Below are positions 21,621 to 34,139 of a stretch of DNA of 64,000 nucleotides, piece after piece. Position numbers and translations under genes: made by a program. Source of the DNA: Elgaria multicarinata webbii (Eukaryota; Chordata; Lepidosauria; Squamata; Anguidae); NCBI RefSeq assembly GCF_023053635.1, contig NC_086172.1, forward strand, positions 91,292,181 through 91,356,180, in the 5' to 3' direction. Positions within the stretch are counted from its first letter, which is position 1. The number at the start of each line of letters is the position of its first letter. The notes beneath the pieces are model-generated. The model saw only the letters and a list, made by a program, of their open reading frames with translations, ran no database searches and was not told the DNA's origin.

Positions 21621-23343
21621 CTCTAGACAATAGTATAAACGCCTACCACATACACACCTTTAAGGGATATATCAATTCAGAGCACAACCCTAAGGGAGCC
21701 CTGTGTCTCTATCCTATGCTCTGCCAGCAGAAGCCAGACAGGGCGGGAGAAGGACAAAGGCGAAAGTGCCTCCCGTTCTTCCTTTTCTTTAGCTACCATG
21801 TTCTAAGTGAGATGGGCAATGGAGAGGCTTTAGGGTCCTGAGGATCCTCATCTTTCCTCCCCTTCTTTTCCCCTCCCATTGTCCCCCACTCTTTTCCTCT
21901 CCTCGAGCTCTTCCAATGTCACGACCTCAGAAGAACAGTGGCACAGTGCTTTCTGCATTGGCTAAGAGGGGGTGGAGACGGGATGATCTGATCTCAGATT
22001 CCCCCTTCCTGAGTCATAATAGTGTCTCTGGCCTCAGGAGGGGCAAATCCACCACAGCCTATGGTCCCTGGCACACTTTCCAAGGGACCATAGGGTTACT
22101 CCGCCCAAGACTTGTTCCCCAAGCCATTTTGAAGGTTGTGTGTGTGTATGCATGCACACATAGGTGTGCCCCTGAGATAGTGAGGGTTGACCGGGCAGCA
22201 AGGAAGATAGGAAATTGCATGATTTAAGGTCAAAGTATTTATTCTTCTCACCCTGGGGATGTCTTTGCAGGGCCACTTTGGCTGCTCATTCCCTTGAAAC
22301 CCTGCAGCATCACAGTAATGGGGCGGGAATGATAAATCTTGATGGCAGGAGGGAGCATGGGCTATCCAGCCAAAAAAGCGCTGGTGGCCATTCAATTCAT
22401 AGAGCCTTCCCTTTGCCCTGCCTTCCTGTGCTTCCCATGATCTACCCTAGGCCTCGATTCACCCCTGGGAACACCCCCAGCATCAATCCAAAGCAAAGTC
22501 ACCACCAACAGATGGAGGGAAGAAGATGGTGTCCTTGGAGCAAAGGAAAAGTCTGCAACTTTTAAAGTATGCAGTTTTAGGGAGAAAGCCCATGGTGGCT
22601 GTTAGTTGGCAGCTGTGTCATATAAACAATGCAGCGCCACTGCACAGCCACTACAGGGTATACAGGGCATATAAGCAGCCCCCCCCCCCCCCGGTCTTAT
22701 CTACTCTTAGTAGCAGTGGCTAACTGGTCTCTCAGCCCTTTACCACTATCATCTATCTGGTCCTTTTAACTGGAATTCCAGGGATAGAATATCTACATCC
22801 AAAGTATGGTCTCTATCACTGAGCAATGGTCCCCACAATCCTGGGGAATTAATATGAATCCATTCCCAAATTTAGAGCCTGAGCCTAAGCACATCTTTAG
22901 TGCTTTTTTTTTCCCCCTTCAGTGATATGCACCTGGAAGGAAGTCTTTGAGCATTTGTGCTATAAAATGATTACTCTGGCTAATTATGCACACCGATCTG
23001 CATTTATAGTTGGGAGACCTGCTGGCTTCCTAAAGTTCAATCAACTCATTAACATCTGAGCAAGCCAAACTGGTTCCCCAAATCTCAGTGTTCTGCTCTC
23101 CATAATGTCCTGCTGCTTGAATATAAAAAAGCAAAGTTTGGCTTTAATTATCTGTGCTCATATATCACAGGTAAATAGCCTGCAGGCTATCTTGGGTAAG
23201 TAATGAATGGGGCATTACAGCTTTCAATGCTATCAACTTGTTCATGTGAGAGCCAAATGGGATGTGGCACACTGTTGCATGTCTCTTTCCTACAACATTT
23301 TAAAACCAAAATAAGTCTCGGGAAGCTGTGTGTCTGTGTGTGT

Positions 23344-23369
23344 CACACACACACACACACACACACACA
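23344..23369. repeat. (CA)n microsatellite
   Basis: About 13 CA units, preceded by a shorter tgtgtctgtgtgtg tract, so it can form a small hairpin. Confidence 0.9.
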
Positions 23370-24904
23370 GAGTGAGTATTGGGAAAAGGGTACATTGCAA
23401 AGGTTTGTTCTGAGGCAAAATGATGCAACTCTGAAAAGGGAAATGTGGAAATTGCTAGGTTTTGTGAATTCTCAGACAAGAGGAGGTTCTTACATACACT
23501 GGTTTCTTTCTTGACATAATGCCATATTAATAGTATAGGGCTTTTCTCGTATGTCATGTACCTTGCTGCATACTGATGATGCCAATCGAAAAGGTGAATA
23601 GTCTAAACCAGTGACAGTGATAGAGGGTAAGTCCATGGGCTCTTTCTGTACCTCCAAGGCTCTCTCTGGCCCATAGTGCCCTGTGCAGCAACTTGGTCCA
23701 ATTTGCCTGGGTCATTCATCCTACAAGAATGGAGGAAGAGCCTTTTTCCAGGCCAGGAGAGGGACAGAGCCTTGGCAAGTCAGAAATAGCCTCCTGTCAT
23801 TGATCTAAAGAACTTCCTTTGACTGCAGCCCATAATGCATTCACATTGGAGAGAGCCTAATAAATCCAGACATTAAAAATGCAGGCAGCCTGCCCTACTG
23901 GTATGCTGGAAGACAGGGGGAATCCAAATAGCAGCTTAATAACATGAATAGGACCATTAGAAAGCCACAAAATGGTGAGCGAACTTTTGAGGCTCGTCTA
24001 CAACACATGACAATCTTCCAATCAGTGGCAGCCAGAGATTCAATTGGATGAAAGCCCCGGGAGCCACTACGTGGCAATTAAGAGGACAGAGAACTTTCTT
24101 CCCATAGTTTGAAGCCCCAGGAGGTGGTAGTGGCAGCCGGGTGTGCTGCAGTGAGCACCATCTAAGTGCACAGTTGCTGACTGGACAGTCACGCCCCTGC
24201 TGCCCTCAGCAGCCTGAGTGGGACTATCCAGTCAGTAATCGTGCGCTTGCATGGTGCCAGCTGTGGCACCTGCATGCCTCCACCACTGCCCTCCAGGACT
24301 TAAAGATACGGACAGAAGTGCTTCTCTACTTCCCGTGACCATGCAATGGCTGCCAGAGATTTTGCCTAGCAAGCCACTTCACTGGCTGCTGTTGCTTAAA
24401 GAGGTGTTTCAAGACGCTCTTTGCAGAAGAAATCAGTTAATTTGTGTCAAGTGCAACAAAAGAAGAAGTTCAGGTTGCACCAAAGCATGCTGGGGGCTGA
24501 AAAGCAACGACTGCTCTCCTGAAAAATCAAAAAGTCCTTAGTAATTCAGATGTGTCTCTGGCACTAATTGGAACATGCAGATCCCTTGTAATAAAATCTG
24601 ATAATAAGCTACCTAATAACATATCTACTGAAGCACCTAATAAAATCAGAGGCCCTTTGTTCCAGAGCCATGGAACCCGATGGAGGTCTTTTTCTTTTAT
24701 CAGGCTCCATCTCCAGGGCAACCTCCTGGAGCTCTCCAAAAAACCTGTCCCTTCTCTTCAGCCTAAGTGATTTATGCAATTAGAGGGGAGCAGATTATTG
24801 GCTGCATTGGCCATGGCCCCATTTGTGAGCACTGAGGATCTGTCTCATTGTGTTTTTGCTCTGTGGAAGTTTGCAAGAAAGTACTCCTGAATACTGATCC
24901 CCTG

Positions 24905-24938
<34 letters not shown>
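24905..24938. repeat. (CA)n microsatellite close to an SLC22A18 splice acceptor
   Basis: A gcgcgc start followed by about 14 CA units ends 56 bp before the exon at 24995, inside the region where a branch point would normally lie. Confidence 0.9.
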
Positions 24939-24994
24939 TTGTGGTTAATGCTGGCATTCTAAAAGTCTTTGTTGTTGCTTCCCCCACCTGCCAG

Positions 24995-25115
24995 GTCTTG
25001 ATGACTAGCGTGCTCCATTACTGCATCATCGTGCCTCCCATGGTGTTCTCGTTCAGCACCATCACTGTCATCACGGACATCATCCTGACCAAGTCCGTCC
25101 CGGCTTCTGACACTG
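24995..25115 (+). CDS. SLC22A18: SLC22A18 penultimate coding exon
   Basis: A 121-nt exon encodes 40 residues plus the first base of a glycine codon: VLMTSVLHYCIIV ... TKSVPASDTG. It aligns with human AWMSSVFHFCLLV ... IKAVSTSDTG without gaps. The acceptor is cccccacctgccag and the donor is ACTG|gtaaga (phase 1). The hydrophobic stretch is one of the last transmembrane helices of the MFS fold. The phase joins perfectly to the exon at 29073. Length agreement with the human protein across this exon is exact by my recollection. Confidence 0.93.
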
Positions 25116-25791
25116 GTAAGACTTGCTGCCGCGCTGGACTTCTTTCCCTGTTCACCGTTTCTTTCAAGCCTTGTCAGATGCGCTACTTGGTTCTGGTTCA
25201 CTGCTTGGAAAAGTGGTGAGTTGGCAAATGCGCTGCTGGCCGTGCTCTGCCAGGGAACTCTTTTGTCGCCAACCAAGTCTTAGAGCTCTGCAGGAAGCAG
25301 GCCAAGTTCCAAAGTCTCTGCACATCTCACATAATTTGCCTTGGAACAAAGGGGGACCTATACTGCTGTTGCAGTTCTGCCAAGCCAGTGAGTGCTAGTT
25401 AGGGCTGGTATGACATGGATGACTCCAAGCAAGGCAGTGACCCATATTACTGAACAAGCCCATTGCAAAAGGAAGACATAGAACCTTGCAGTGTTCCCTG
25501 AGTTTAATATTCTTGTGAAGGATTTGGACCTAGATGATACAGGGCCTCATTGGCATCTTGAGACTCCTTTGCTGTTTGTGGGAAGTGGCACTTTAACATC
25601 TGGGAGCCGCCAAGCACATGGCCCACCAAGACAACACACATAACTGCAGCAGCTGCACACCCATGTGGAAGCCCCAGTTCTTACAACTGCACAGCTCTGC
25701 ATGAGTGGAGCCGGACAGTGGCTGTAACACAGTTCCAAAGCCCTTGTTTGAAAACCACCACAAATTATGTACACGCTCAAGGTACCTGCAA

Positions 25792-25875
25792 TGCAGGAGT
25801 GAGGAACATTTTTTGGGCCTGAGGGCTGAATTGACTTTGGGCCAGAATGTTGGGCCCTTATGGCAGTAGTGGCAC
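25792..25875 (+). mobile_element. hAT-like MITE family C, left-end fragment
   Basis: The words gcaggagtgaggaacat, gggcctgagggctgaatt and gggcccttatggcag match the left end of family C copies. The family A element follows immediately. The right half was not found on its far side. Confidence 0.5.
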
Positions 25876-26199
25876 TAAGGTGACCCTATGGAAAGGAGGA
25901 CAGGGCTCCTGTATCTTTAACAGTTGTGTAGAAAAGGGAATTTCAGCAGATGTCATTTTATGCATGCAGCACTTGGTCTTCATCACAACCCTCTTCATCA
26001 CAACAGTTAAAACTGCAGGAACTATACTAGAATGACCAGATACAAAAGAGGGCAAGGCTCCTGCAGCTTCAATTACTGTGATGAAAAGGGAATTTCACCA
26101 GGTGCTGCGTGCATACTAACAACATCTGCTGAAATTCCCTTTTCTATACAACTGTTAAAGATACAGGAGACCTATCCTCCTTTCCATATGGTCACCCTA
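25876..26199 (+). mobile_element. hAT-like fold-back MITE, family A, copy 5 (variant)
   Basis: Termini are TAAGGTGACCCTATG and GGTCACCCTA. This copy carries the 'gcatgcagcacttggt' variant in place of the usual 'tatatatggagaacctggt', a difference shared with the copy at 54096, so a second subfamily exists. Flanks agtggcac and agctacac agree at 5 of 8. Confidence 0.85.
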
Positions 26200-26516
26200 A
26201 GCTACACCGCAGTGCTTAGCAGTTTCCTTGGTTGCAGCATCGCAAGCACATGGGGCTTCCCATTTAAATGGTCTCTTCACTTAGGCAGGAAACAAACAAT
26301 GCTCTATTCCAGAAAGTTGAAGGTGGTTTGAAAGAGGGATCATTGCTCACGTTATGCACACTCAATCCACTTTCACCTTTGGGAAAGAGCTTTTGCAGGT
26401 TTTTATATGGTGTCAAAAACCTGCAAAACCAGATGAAACAAAAGCATAAAACAAAGGTGTGTCTGTGTGGCCCATTGGAAGCAAAACATCTATCAACACA
26501 CTTTTGACTTGGTTTT

Positions 26517-26735
26517 AGCAGGGTAGAGCATCGGTCTAGAATTGGGGAGGCCCAGCTTCAAATCGCTATGTAGTCATGAAGATGACTGGGTGGCCTAAGG
26601 CCACTTGCGCTCTCTCAGCCTAACCTACCTCACAGGATAGTTGTAAGAATAAAGTGGGCAGGGGTGTGAAAGATGGTATGCACAACCTTGAGGTCCTTGG
26701 ATGAAAGCTGGGACATAAACAATTCTGACTCCTGC
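26517..26735 (+). mobile_element. tRNA-derived SINE, decayed
   Basis: The box region (agcagggtagagcatcgg; cttcaaatcgc) and body (ctctcagcctaacctacctc, acaggatagttgtaagaat) follow the same order as the SINE at 4621. Confidence 0.6.
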
Positions 26736-27506
26736 AGCCTTGTACCACCTGCAGATCAGGATATTCCCATTATTATTCTAAGAAGGACTCTGTTTGTATG
26801 AATCACATTTTAAAAACCATGATTAAAATGAAGTTTGGAGTTGCTAGGCCAATACAAGCTACGGCCTGGACATCTGCAACTCTCTCAGTTCTTCATGGAT
26901 GCAAATGATTTCAAAATGAAGGCACTGAGGGGGAGATGTTGAAAGCAGCCGCTGGAACTGGTCCAGGATTCTCCTTGAAAGGGCTCTTGTAAGGGAAAGG
27001 GAGCCGGCTCTGCTCACTTCCTGGACCCGGAGGCCAGCCTCGGTCACACATGAAAGCTAGCTCAGTGGCCTCATCACAAGCTTGATTTGCATAGATCGTT
27101 AGGTCACAATACAGAAGGGTTGCCAGTGTCTGCCTGGAAGCAGCAACATATTGGGAATATGGCTCAGGAGAAAAGATGGTGCCATGGAATGAGAGGCTCT
27201 GTGTGGGAGCTGGGTGGGTGGGCACAGGACATCAAGGGTCAGCATCGTTGGGCACCAGCAGAGGGTCCACACCCTAGCAGGGGTCCCATTCCCCAGAGCC
27301 CCTGCAACCTGCTAGTTCACCTGCCTCTTGCTCTAGCCAAGACAATAGTGGTGGGGAGGAGGAAGAGGAGATGCCACTGCCAGCTTGCTCATTGCCTCTC
27401 TGTGCCATAGCAAGGAAGCAAGTAGTAAGAATGATGAGAGACGGGGTGAGGAGCAATAGCATCTAGTGACAATAGCAGTGAGTAGATCGAGAAAGAGGAG
27501 TCCATT

Positions 27507-27548
<42 letters not shown>
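27507..27548. repeat. (AG)n microsatellite
   Basis: About 20 AG units with one interruption (aaag). Confidence 0.9.
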
Positions 27549-29072
27549 CCATTCAAGGAGTTCTGTGTATACCAAATACTGCAATGCCACGTAGTGGATC
27601 AGGTTTGAGGCATGCCTGGAATCTGTGCTATATTTAACCACAGATGTTTGGGGTCTGAACTGAAGCATGTAGCAGGTCTTGAACATCAGAGTACAGCTTG
27701 CACAGTCCAGTGGGGAAACCATATGCTTTCAGCTGTGAAAATTAGATGTTAATAATACCATAAATTTGGGGACGGCTGGACTTAAAAGAAAGGAGATGAG
27801 GGACAGCATGTGCCACTGGAGGGGGAAGAAAAGGTTGAAGTTTTTAGACTGCTTTTACTCAACCTGTTTTTAGCCATAATGCAGTGCAGGTGACTCCCAA
27901 TGTAATACAGCTATTAAAATGCTGTGTCGCCCATTTCTGGCCATGGGTGGGGCTGCACGTTCCTTAACCCACCCATAGATTTATGAAAGCAACTCTGCTT
28001 TTCCAGTTAGGAGAATATCCGGATAACTTAAGAAACATAAATCAAGGAGCTCTTTCTTTCAACAAGGTGCTGCCCATCATTGAGGAAAATGCTCAGGTCA
28101 GGTGAAGCTCATCATGTGGCCAGAACATCTTCTCCAGCTACTCCTTCAACAGATTCTACCTCTATGTTAGCCCAGGGCCAGCCCTACCATTAGGCAGAGT
28201 GAGAGCCAAACTACAATGTACTTTGAAGGCACAGTTAGTAGCTATGACTTCCTTTCGTTCTTATGCTAAAGTAAGTGCTGAGAGCCTTATCCAGGTTGTG
28301 ACTACAGCAAGGGGCAAAGGGTTAAACCCCCACCCCCATGACCAGTGTCTTGACCAAGATTGGAAAAGAAAGATCTAGCTGCCAGCTGGATCTTCAAGGT
28401 AACATATACTTAGCATGGTCCATAGGCAACTGCCTCAGCCCACAGATGTTAGGGGGCAGTGGAAGCCTCCTTACCAGTCCTCTCTGTTGGAGGACAGAGT
28501 TGTATGTGCCAAACAGACTTCCTTCACCCCTAAACTAGCACTGTCCTCAGATGTGGTAGAAGACGGTCCACCATTGCCAGTGTCCAACTACTGATCCAGA
28601 TTGCCTCTGTACTTGGGATGAGGGGTGGGACTTTACGAAGGAGATTTGAAGAGTGCAGGGGGATTTGCCATGGGATGGAGAGGGCATGGATGTCCCATTC
28701 CACGAGCAGTATGTTTCTGCTGGCAGAATGATGATTCTGGATCGAATCCATGGAAATCAGGGCCTCATCCTCATAGCCTTCACTAAACTCCCCTAACCTG
28801 GTGCCCTCCTGATATAGGGCAATTAAAACAATAATAGTAACTACCAAGAGAAAACTTGCTATGCAAGAAAATACATTCTTGAGATGGAAGCTTATCAGTT
28901 TCTGTAGCAGAACAATTTTACAGATGAGTTTGTGCCAGCTCTACAATTTTTAGGATTGTGGTGCAAGTCCCTTGATGTTAGAAGTGCTTAATGTTTAAGA
29001 CATTAGCATTGGAATAGGTCCTAAAATTATTTTTGATGTACAACATTAATTTTCTCCACCTTTTCCACCTAG

Positions 29073-29260
29073 GTACCATGCTGGGAATAAGCGCTTCCAT
29101 TACTCCACTGACACGGACTCTAGGCCCAACAATAGGAGGATTTTTATACAGAAGATTTGGGGTCTCATCATTTGGTTATTTACAGCTGGTGGTCAATATA
29201 CCTTTGTTTTTGTATCTATTGAAGAAGAGGATCCCTCAAAAAGAAGAGAAAGTTCAGTAA
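29073..29260 (+). CDS. SLC22A18: SLC22A18 last coding exon with stop
   Basis: The acceptor is ttttccacctag, then GT completes the split glycine codon from 25115. The frame reads TMLGISASITPLTRTLGPTI, then GGFLYRRFG, and ends KKRIPQKEEKVQ with TAA at 29258-29260. Human SLC22A18 ends similarly (TMLGLCASVQPLLRTLGPTV ... MPQRKDKVR). The GPTxGGxLYRxFG signature is a conserved MFS-family segment before the last helix, and a basic tail follows. The three exons together encode 136 residues, the same number as the human C-terminus by my recollection. The 3' UTR extends rightward. I saw no AATAAA before the LINE at about 29420, only a weak AATACA near 29356. Confidence 0.95.
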
Positions 29261-29419
29261 TTAATTCCATGAATAGTATTGATGAGAAGAGCACAGATAG
29301 GCCATTGTTTAACTGTATTTTGGGACTTTTGTTTTAATTGCCCTATTTGATAGAAAATACATGAATTTAAACCATCTCCTATTGTAGATATTGTTGGGGA
29401 AGAATATATCAAGAGCCGT

Positions 29420-29800
29420 CTTCGATCAGATCAAAAACCTATCCAGCCCAGTGTTCTGTTCCCGCTGTGGCCAGTTAGATGCACTAATGGGAAGCCCTCA
29501 AGTAGGACATGAGTGCAATAGCATCCTCTTGCCTGTATTCCGTACCAAGTGATTTTGGAAGCATACTGCCTCTGATACTAAACGTAATATATAGCCATCA
29601 TGACTAGTACCCGTACCCCTCATGAATTGGTCTAATCCCCCTTCAAAGCCATTGAAGTTGGTAGCCATCACTACATCTTGTGGTAGAAAATTCCATAATA
29701 GAACGATTAGCTGTGTAAAGAGAGCTTTCTTTGATCTGTCTTGACTCTCCTTCCGTTCAGCTTCTTGGGATGATGCCAAGTCCTAGTATTGTGAGATTTG
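29420..29800 (-). mobile_element. CR1-clade LINE 3' end, antisense
   Basis: The - strand reads ...LWNFLPQDVVMATNFNGFEGG LDQFMRGTGTSHDGY, the C-terminal and 3' region of the same LINE family as the sense copy at 56548-56906. It lies in or just past the SLC22A18 3' UTR and is moderately diverged. Confidence 0.75.
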
Positions 29801-31930
29801 TGTGTATATGTGTTCAACCTGCGATATTCCGTCCACACCAGTGCCCTTAATTACTATTCTTTTGTATTTTTAATCACTGTGGTGATAGAAAGTGCTCTTA
29901 AATTCTGCTATCTTGGGGAATAGGTAGCCTGCATTTGGAAAAGTGAGTATCCATTCCAGCCTTGGAAAAGGAGCAGAACAAGCAAATTTCTATTATAACA
30001 ACCCAGGCCATGCAAGTCCCAAGCAGAACTGTATGTAGGACCTTTTGCAAGAACCTTTTGGGTGAGCCATTTGTCTTCTGATTTCTTCCATCCCTCCCTG
30101 TTAGCACTTTAAAATTGCAGAACTTGCCACAGAATTATCCACTGAGTAATCTTTTGGTTTTGGGTTTGTTTTTGTTTTTAGACATTCTTGTTGGCAGGAA
30201 AAATTCTAAACCACATTTACTTTGTTCACCTTTGAACTTCTTTTATGCCTTTTAAAGCTCTCAAAACCCAATATTGATTCAGAGTGGGGAGGGGAACTCC
30301 TGCTTCAAAGGGAAACAAGGAGAAAAGTTTTCCATGCCAAAATAGTTCAAGCCTACCTGATTCCCTCTCCTGTGATTAAATCATGTATGTCTTTTGTTTA
30401 AGACAATCACCACGAGATTCACCTGTCTATCAAATGGTCCTGTGAAACATTGAAAAGGATGGGAGATACATGCCCAAATTCTCCAAATTCCACTTCAAAG
30501 CTTGGTTTGGCTCACTCCCCTTCTCATATGCAGCCTGTTTTCAGGTTCGATCAAATTGGGAAAGTACACATTTTGCACTGGAAAAGTGCTCATTTTTCAA
30601 AAGCGTACACTTTCCCCCATTGACTAAAGTATAAAAATGCAAATTTTTAAAGGTGTGCATTTTTAGAAGTGCATTTGTTAAAGTGCACATTTTTCTAACG
30701 TGAACACAACTTTGGGAATTTGTGGTCATTTTTGAAGAATATGTGCTCCCATCTGTTTTGGGGGGGTTGCAAATGGGGCATTTTTGAGTGAATTGCAAAC
30801 TGAAATGAAATTCTCATTCATCTGTAATAACCAGAGATGCTAATGCAAAGACCCATTTTCTTCCCCCCTTCCTTCACGCCAGAAAAGAAAAGAGAAATGC
30901 CATTTTTCTTCTCTCTCTCTCCCTCTCTCTCTGACTTACATCTTCGAACCAAACTCCCAAATGCAATGAGCCATCTTCAACTGAGAACCTAGTTTTGTTT
31001 TATTTTAATTACTATATTTTGAGAAGAGACATAGAAGGGGCAGCTCAAGTCTTTGGATTTTAGGATTATTTCAGTCCACAACAGACCCTGCTTAGAAGCA
31101 AACGCCTCTTTCTTCTCTTGACTTCCCCCCCACACACACACACACCTCATTTCTGAAGGAGCTCATTAGAGCTTCTAACATACAAACTCATTAGACCTTT
31201 TTCTCTGGGTTTTTCCTAATACTTCACTCCGTCACCTGAATTTCTACACCCAGAACAGAAACTTTTCTCTGTGGCTTACTCTCTCTGCATCAATATTCTC
31301 TTCTTCTTTCCTTACTTTTCTGAGTGCTTCCAGGCAGGTGGCTCCTAGTGCTACCTATCAAAAGGCATTGGATAGCTATTCTATCTTTACTTACTTCATA
31401 GATTTTCTTCAGAAAGTAACAAAATGGAAGAAGTGGTGGAAAAACATGGCTTCAAGTGAAATACAATGATGTCTGGAACCCCACCCCACCCCACAAAGTT
31501 AAATGAGGCAGGTTCCGTAAAAGCCTCATCGGGAAGCAACTTTTCCCTATAGGTTTTTTGTACTTTCTATCCCATTGGCTCTGTTCTCAGGTTCTTCCTA
31601 ACAGATTCTGCCGGGTTAACCTTCCTTCTCTTTGTAACCCCACTCTTCATCCCAAAAGTTGAAACCTCTCAATTTGCTTTCTTCCAACCCCCCTGCATTT
31701 GCTTTATCCCCTCCCCCATCCCCGCCTCCTTCCAAAACACCCTCACAATTAAAATGATTTCCACCGCAATGGTTATACTGAGGGTGTGTGAGCTTTGATA
31801 AGTTAACCTGCCTGATAGGACACTGTCCTCATCAAAAATACACTTGTTAAAAAAGACAGAAGCATAATGGTATCTACACTATTTGCATTACTCTTCCATC
31901 CATTTCCAAAAAAAGTTGTTTTTTTCTGGT
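29801..31930. other. Intergenic, no gene recognised
   Basis: Between the convergent genes I see only low-complexity material: a degenerate series of 'gtgcacattttt / aaaagtgcat' words at 30560-30700, a CT-rich tract at 30907-30932 and a short CA tract at 31131-31145. Confidence 0.5.
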
Positions 31931-32280
31931 AAGAAAAAAGGCAGAAGCAGCACTGGGAAAACATGGGAGGATTACAAATGGATAGTGTTGTGTGGACCTC
32001 CTGTAAGATGTGAGTGAACCATGACAATTCTGCAAGGTATCATCATCTGAAAGCAGCTCAGTGTTACACTGCCCTTTTTGAAGTGTGGGGGTCCAGATTT
32101 GTACATAATATTCCAAGAGCGGTCGCACCACAGATTGGCATTCAGGCATTCTTTGGCAATTCTATCTTCTGTTCCTTTCCTAATGATCCCCAATATGGAA
32201 TTTGCCTTTTTCACAGCAGCTGCACACAGAGTCTTTGTTTTCATAACTGTAAATGTTAGATTTGTTCACAAAGCCTAAAA
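31930..32280 (-). mobile_element. CR1-clade LINE reverse-transcriptase fragment, antisense
   Basis: Two - strand frames together resemble the post-RT region of CR1. One contains CAAAVKKANSILGIIRKGTE and the other VRPLLEYYVQIWTP. They correspond to CAATVKNANFMLGIIRKGIE in the sense copy near 42680. The frame is broken between them and both ends are truncated. Confidence 0.75.
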
Positions 32281-32405
32281 GCTTTAACAAAACATTCCAT
32301 ACCATTGATTCTAATCACTCAAGGGACCTTTCAAGGCCTCACAGCTGAAGAGCTCGTTCTTTATAAAAACACATGAGCTTCAGGCAGAGGCCTAATCAAA
32401 GCACA

Positions 32406-32451
32406 TCAACTTAACTCTTTTGTAGAAGAGCCCAGTTTGTAATATTGTGTA

Positions 32452-32499
<48 letters not shown>

Positions 32500-32645
32500 A
32501 TTACTCAAGTTCAAGATGGATGAATTCAGGTTAGAGCAAACATCAACTTATTTCTGTTGTAGAAGATCCCAGTTTGTAATATTGTGTGTAGTAGTAGTAG
32601 TAGTATATTACTCAAGTTCAAGATGGATGAATTTAGGTTAGAGCA
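32406..32645 (+). repeat. Tandem duplication with (GAT)n and (GTA)n arrays
   Basis: Two copies of the same ~100-bp sequence lie in tandem. Each has acatcaactta, tgtagaag, cccagtttgtaatattgtgt, a trinucleotide run, attactcaagttcaagatgg and aggttagagcaa. In the first copy the run is about 16 units of GAT (32452-32499). In the second it is about 5 units of GTA (32587-32603). Confidence 0.85.
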
Positions 32646-32779
32646 AGTACAAACAAAAGCCAATCTTTGCTGATTCACAGAACGGTATCAGCTCATTGGT
32701 ACCTCTCCAACTCAGCTCTATCCACCACCACCTGCAATATGGAGCTAAGACTGGCCTAGCTTGTAGGGTTGCCGTAAGG

Positions 32780-33091
32780 TAGGGGTGCAGAAGCTCTTTC
32801 AGCTCAAGGGTGGAATTCCATTTTGGAGAAGTTCTCAGCCACATTTGAGTGGTGGGCCAAGCCAAAAGCAAAATGGGCAGGGCCAAACAAAGAAAAATAC
32901 CAGCACATATATTTTAGCTTACAGCTCTTACTGCCAGTAATCAGGAGTGGCGTTTCAACCTTTTAGGTTGGGGAAAAACACTACACAAAAGTTAGGAGGC
33001 CACCCAACGGACATTTGGAGAACCCTGGAAACCAGATTGGGACCCCAGGCAAGCCATATTTGGCCCCCGGGCCCATGGTTCTGCATCCCTG
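32780..33091 (+). mobile_element. hAT-like MITE, family C, copy 2
   Basis: The left end is TAGGGGTGCAGAAGCTC and the right end is atggttctgcatccctg. The body shares 'taccagcacatatattttagc' with the copies at 18610 and 47660. Flanks ccgtaagg and ctataaag agree at 5 of 8, with all differences G-to-A or C-to-T type, so they could be a decayed duplication. Confidence 0.7.
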
Positions 33092-33951
33092 CTATAAAGC
33101 TGTGAGTGTTCAATGTCCTCTGATCACGCAGATGTGCTGTATATAGGACGGGCATGATTAATAGTAGCCTCGACATTGCCTTGTTGCACATCCCTCTTGG
33201 CGTGTTCCAAATGATATGGTCACTTCCATTGGGCATGCCAGCGTCTCTTCCCATTTACTATCACCTGGAAGACAGGAGCAAACTTAAGAAGGGCATCAGA
33301 AATGGAAGCTGTTGATTTTGAGCTGAGACCTACAGTGGTTGGCAGTCACATGGTGTCTGTCTAAGCCTATGAATCTGACACTCTGACAGACAGTACTTGA
33401 AAAGCGAGATTTGCTCAAGTGGAGCATGACTTAGCTCAGTCAGCTGCTGTGTCATGAGTCCTTCTCACAGTTAGGTTCTGGGCATACTGGCTTTTAATTG
33501 CATTTTTACCAAGCTGGCAAGTTAAGCAGCTGTGAAGTGGTTGAGCTGCTCAACCTGCTGAAGTGCTGTGCTTGCAATACCAGGTTTAGAACGCACAGTC
33601 CTCAAGTGTATCATCGGAAAGCTCACCTAATGCTCCCCCATATTAGCTTGCTTTGAGTAGTTCCCACAAAGTGCATCCTTACAATCAATGATTAGATTTT
33701 TCCTGGAGTTCTCATTCATTTAGGAATCCATACAACTGACTGTGACACCTTGGAAGTTATGGATTGAATCCAGATTTAGATGTGTGCATCTTCCCTGCTC
33801 CACCCCACACAACAGCAGCCCCTCCACCCCACCCCCGATAATGCTATATGGGATTGAGTGACCGTGTTGAATAGTGTGAGCTATACTGAGAGAGGATTCC
33901 CACAAACCAGGAAGGGGGGCCTTCAATGCATGGAGCCCTTCCATCTACTGG

Positions 33952-34137
33952 AGGGGCCATAGCTCAATTGGTAGAGCACATGTTTTGCACAAATTCAATC
34001 CCCAGCATTTCCAGGTAGGCCTGAAAATCTCCTGCCTGAAACCCTCAAGAGCTGCTGCCAGTCAGTGTTGACAATACTGGGGTAAAGGGACCAAGGATCT
34101 GACTCCATATAAAACAGCTTTCTATGTCCATGGAACA
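33952..34137 (+). mobile_element. tRNA-derived SINE
   Basis: Box A ccatagctcaattggtagag and box B attcaatcccc are well preserved. The body ctgctgccagtcagtgttg and tail ccatataaaacagctttcta follow in order. This is the best uninterrupted SINE copy in the window. Confidence 0.8.
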
Positions 34138-34139
34138 CA

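Larger units (their letters stand above)
17397..24994 (+). other. SLC22A18 intron (7.6 kb)
   Basis: It is bounded by a consensus GT donor and a ccag acceptor. It contains hAT-like and fold-back elements, a SINE and CA repeats, all listed separately. The stretches 17400-18540, 19445-20050, 20800-21480 and 21630-23340 show no gene or repeat I can name, apart from a short poly-C tract at about 22680-22692. Confidence 0.8.
25116..29072 (+). other. SLC22A18 last intron (4.0 kb)
   Basis: Bounded by a GT donor at 25116 and an AG acceptor at 29071-29072. It holds a family A MITE (25876-26199), a SINE relic (26517-26735) and an AG repeat. The stretches 25120-25790 and 26740-29040 otherwise show nothing I can support; their open frames are short and unfamiliar. 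Confidence 0.85.

Noticed and set aside
23336-23369. Potential Z-DNA-forming or regulatory CA/TG hairpin
   Set aside because: An ordinary microsatellite; no nearby exon or conserved motif supports a role.
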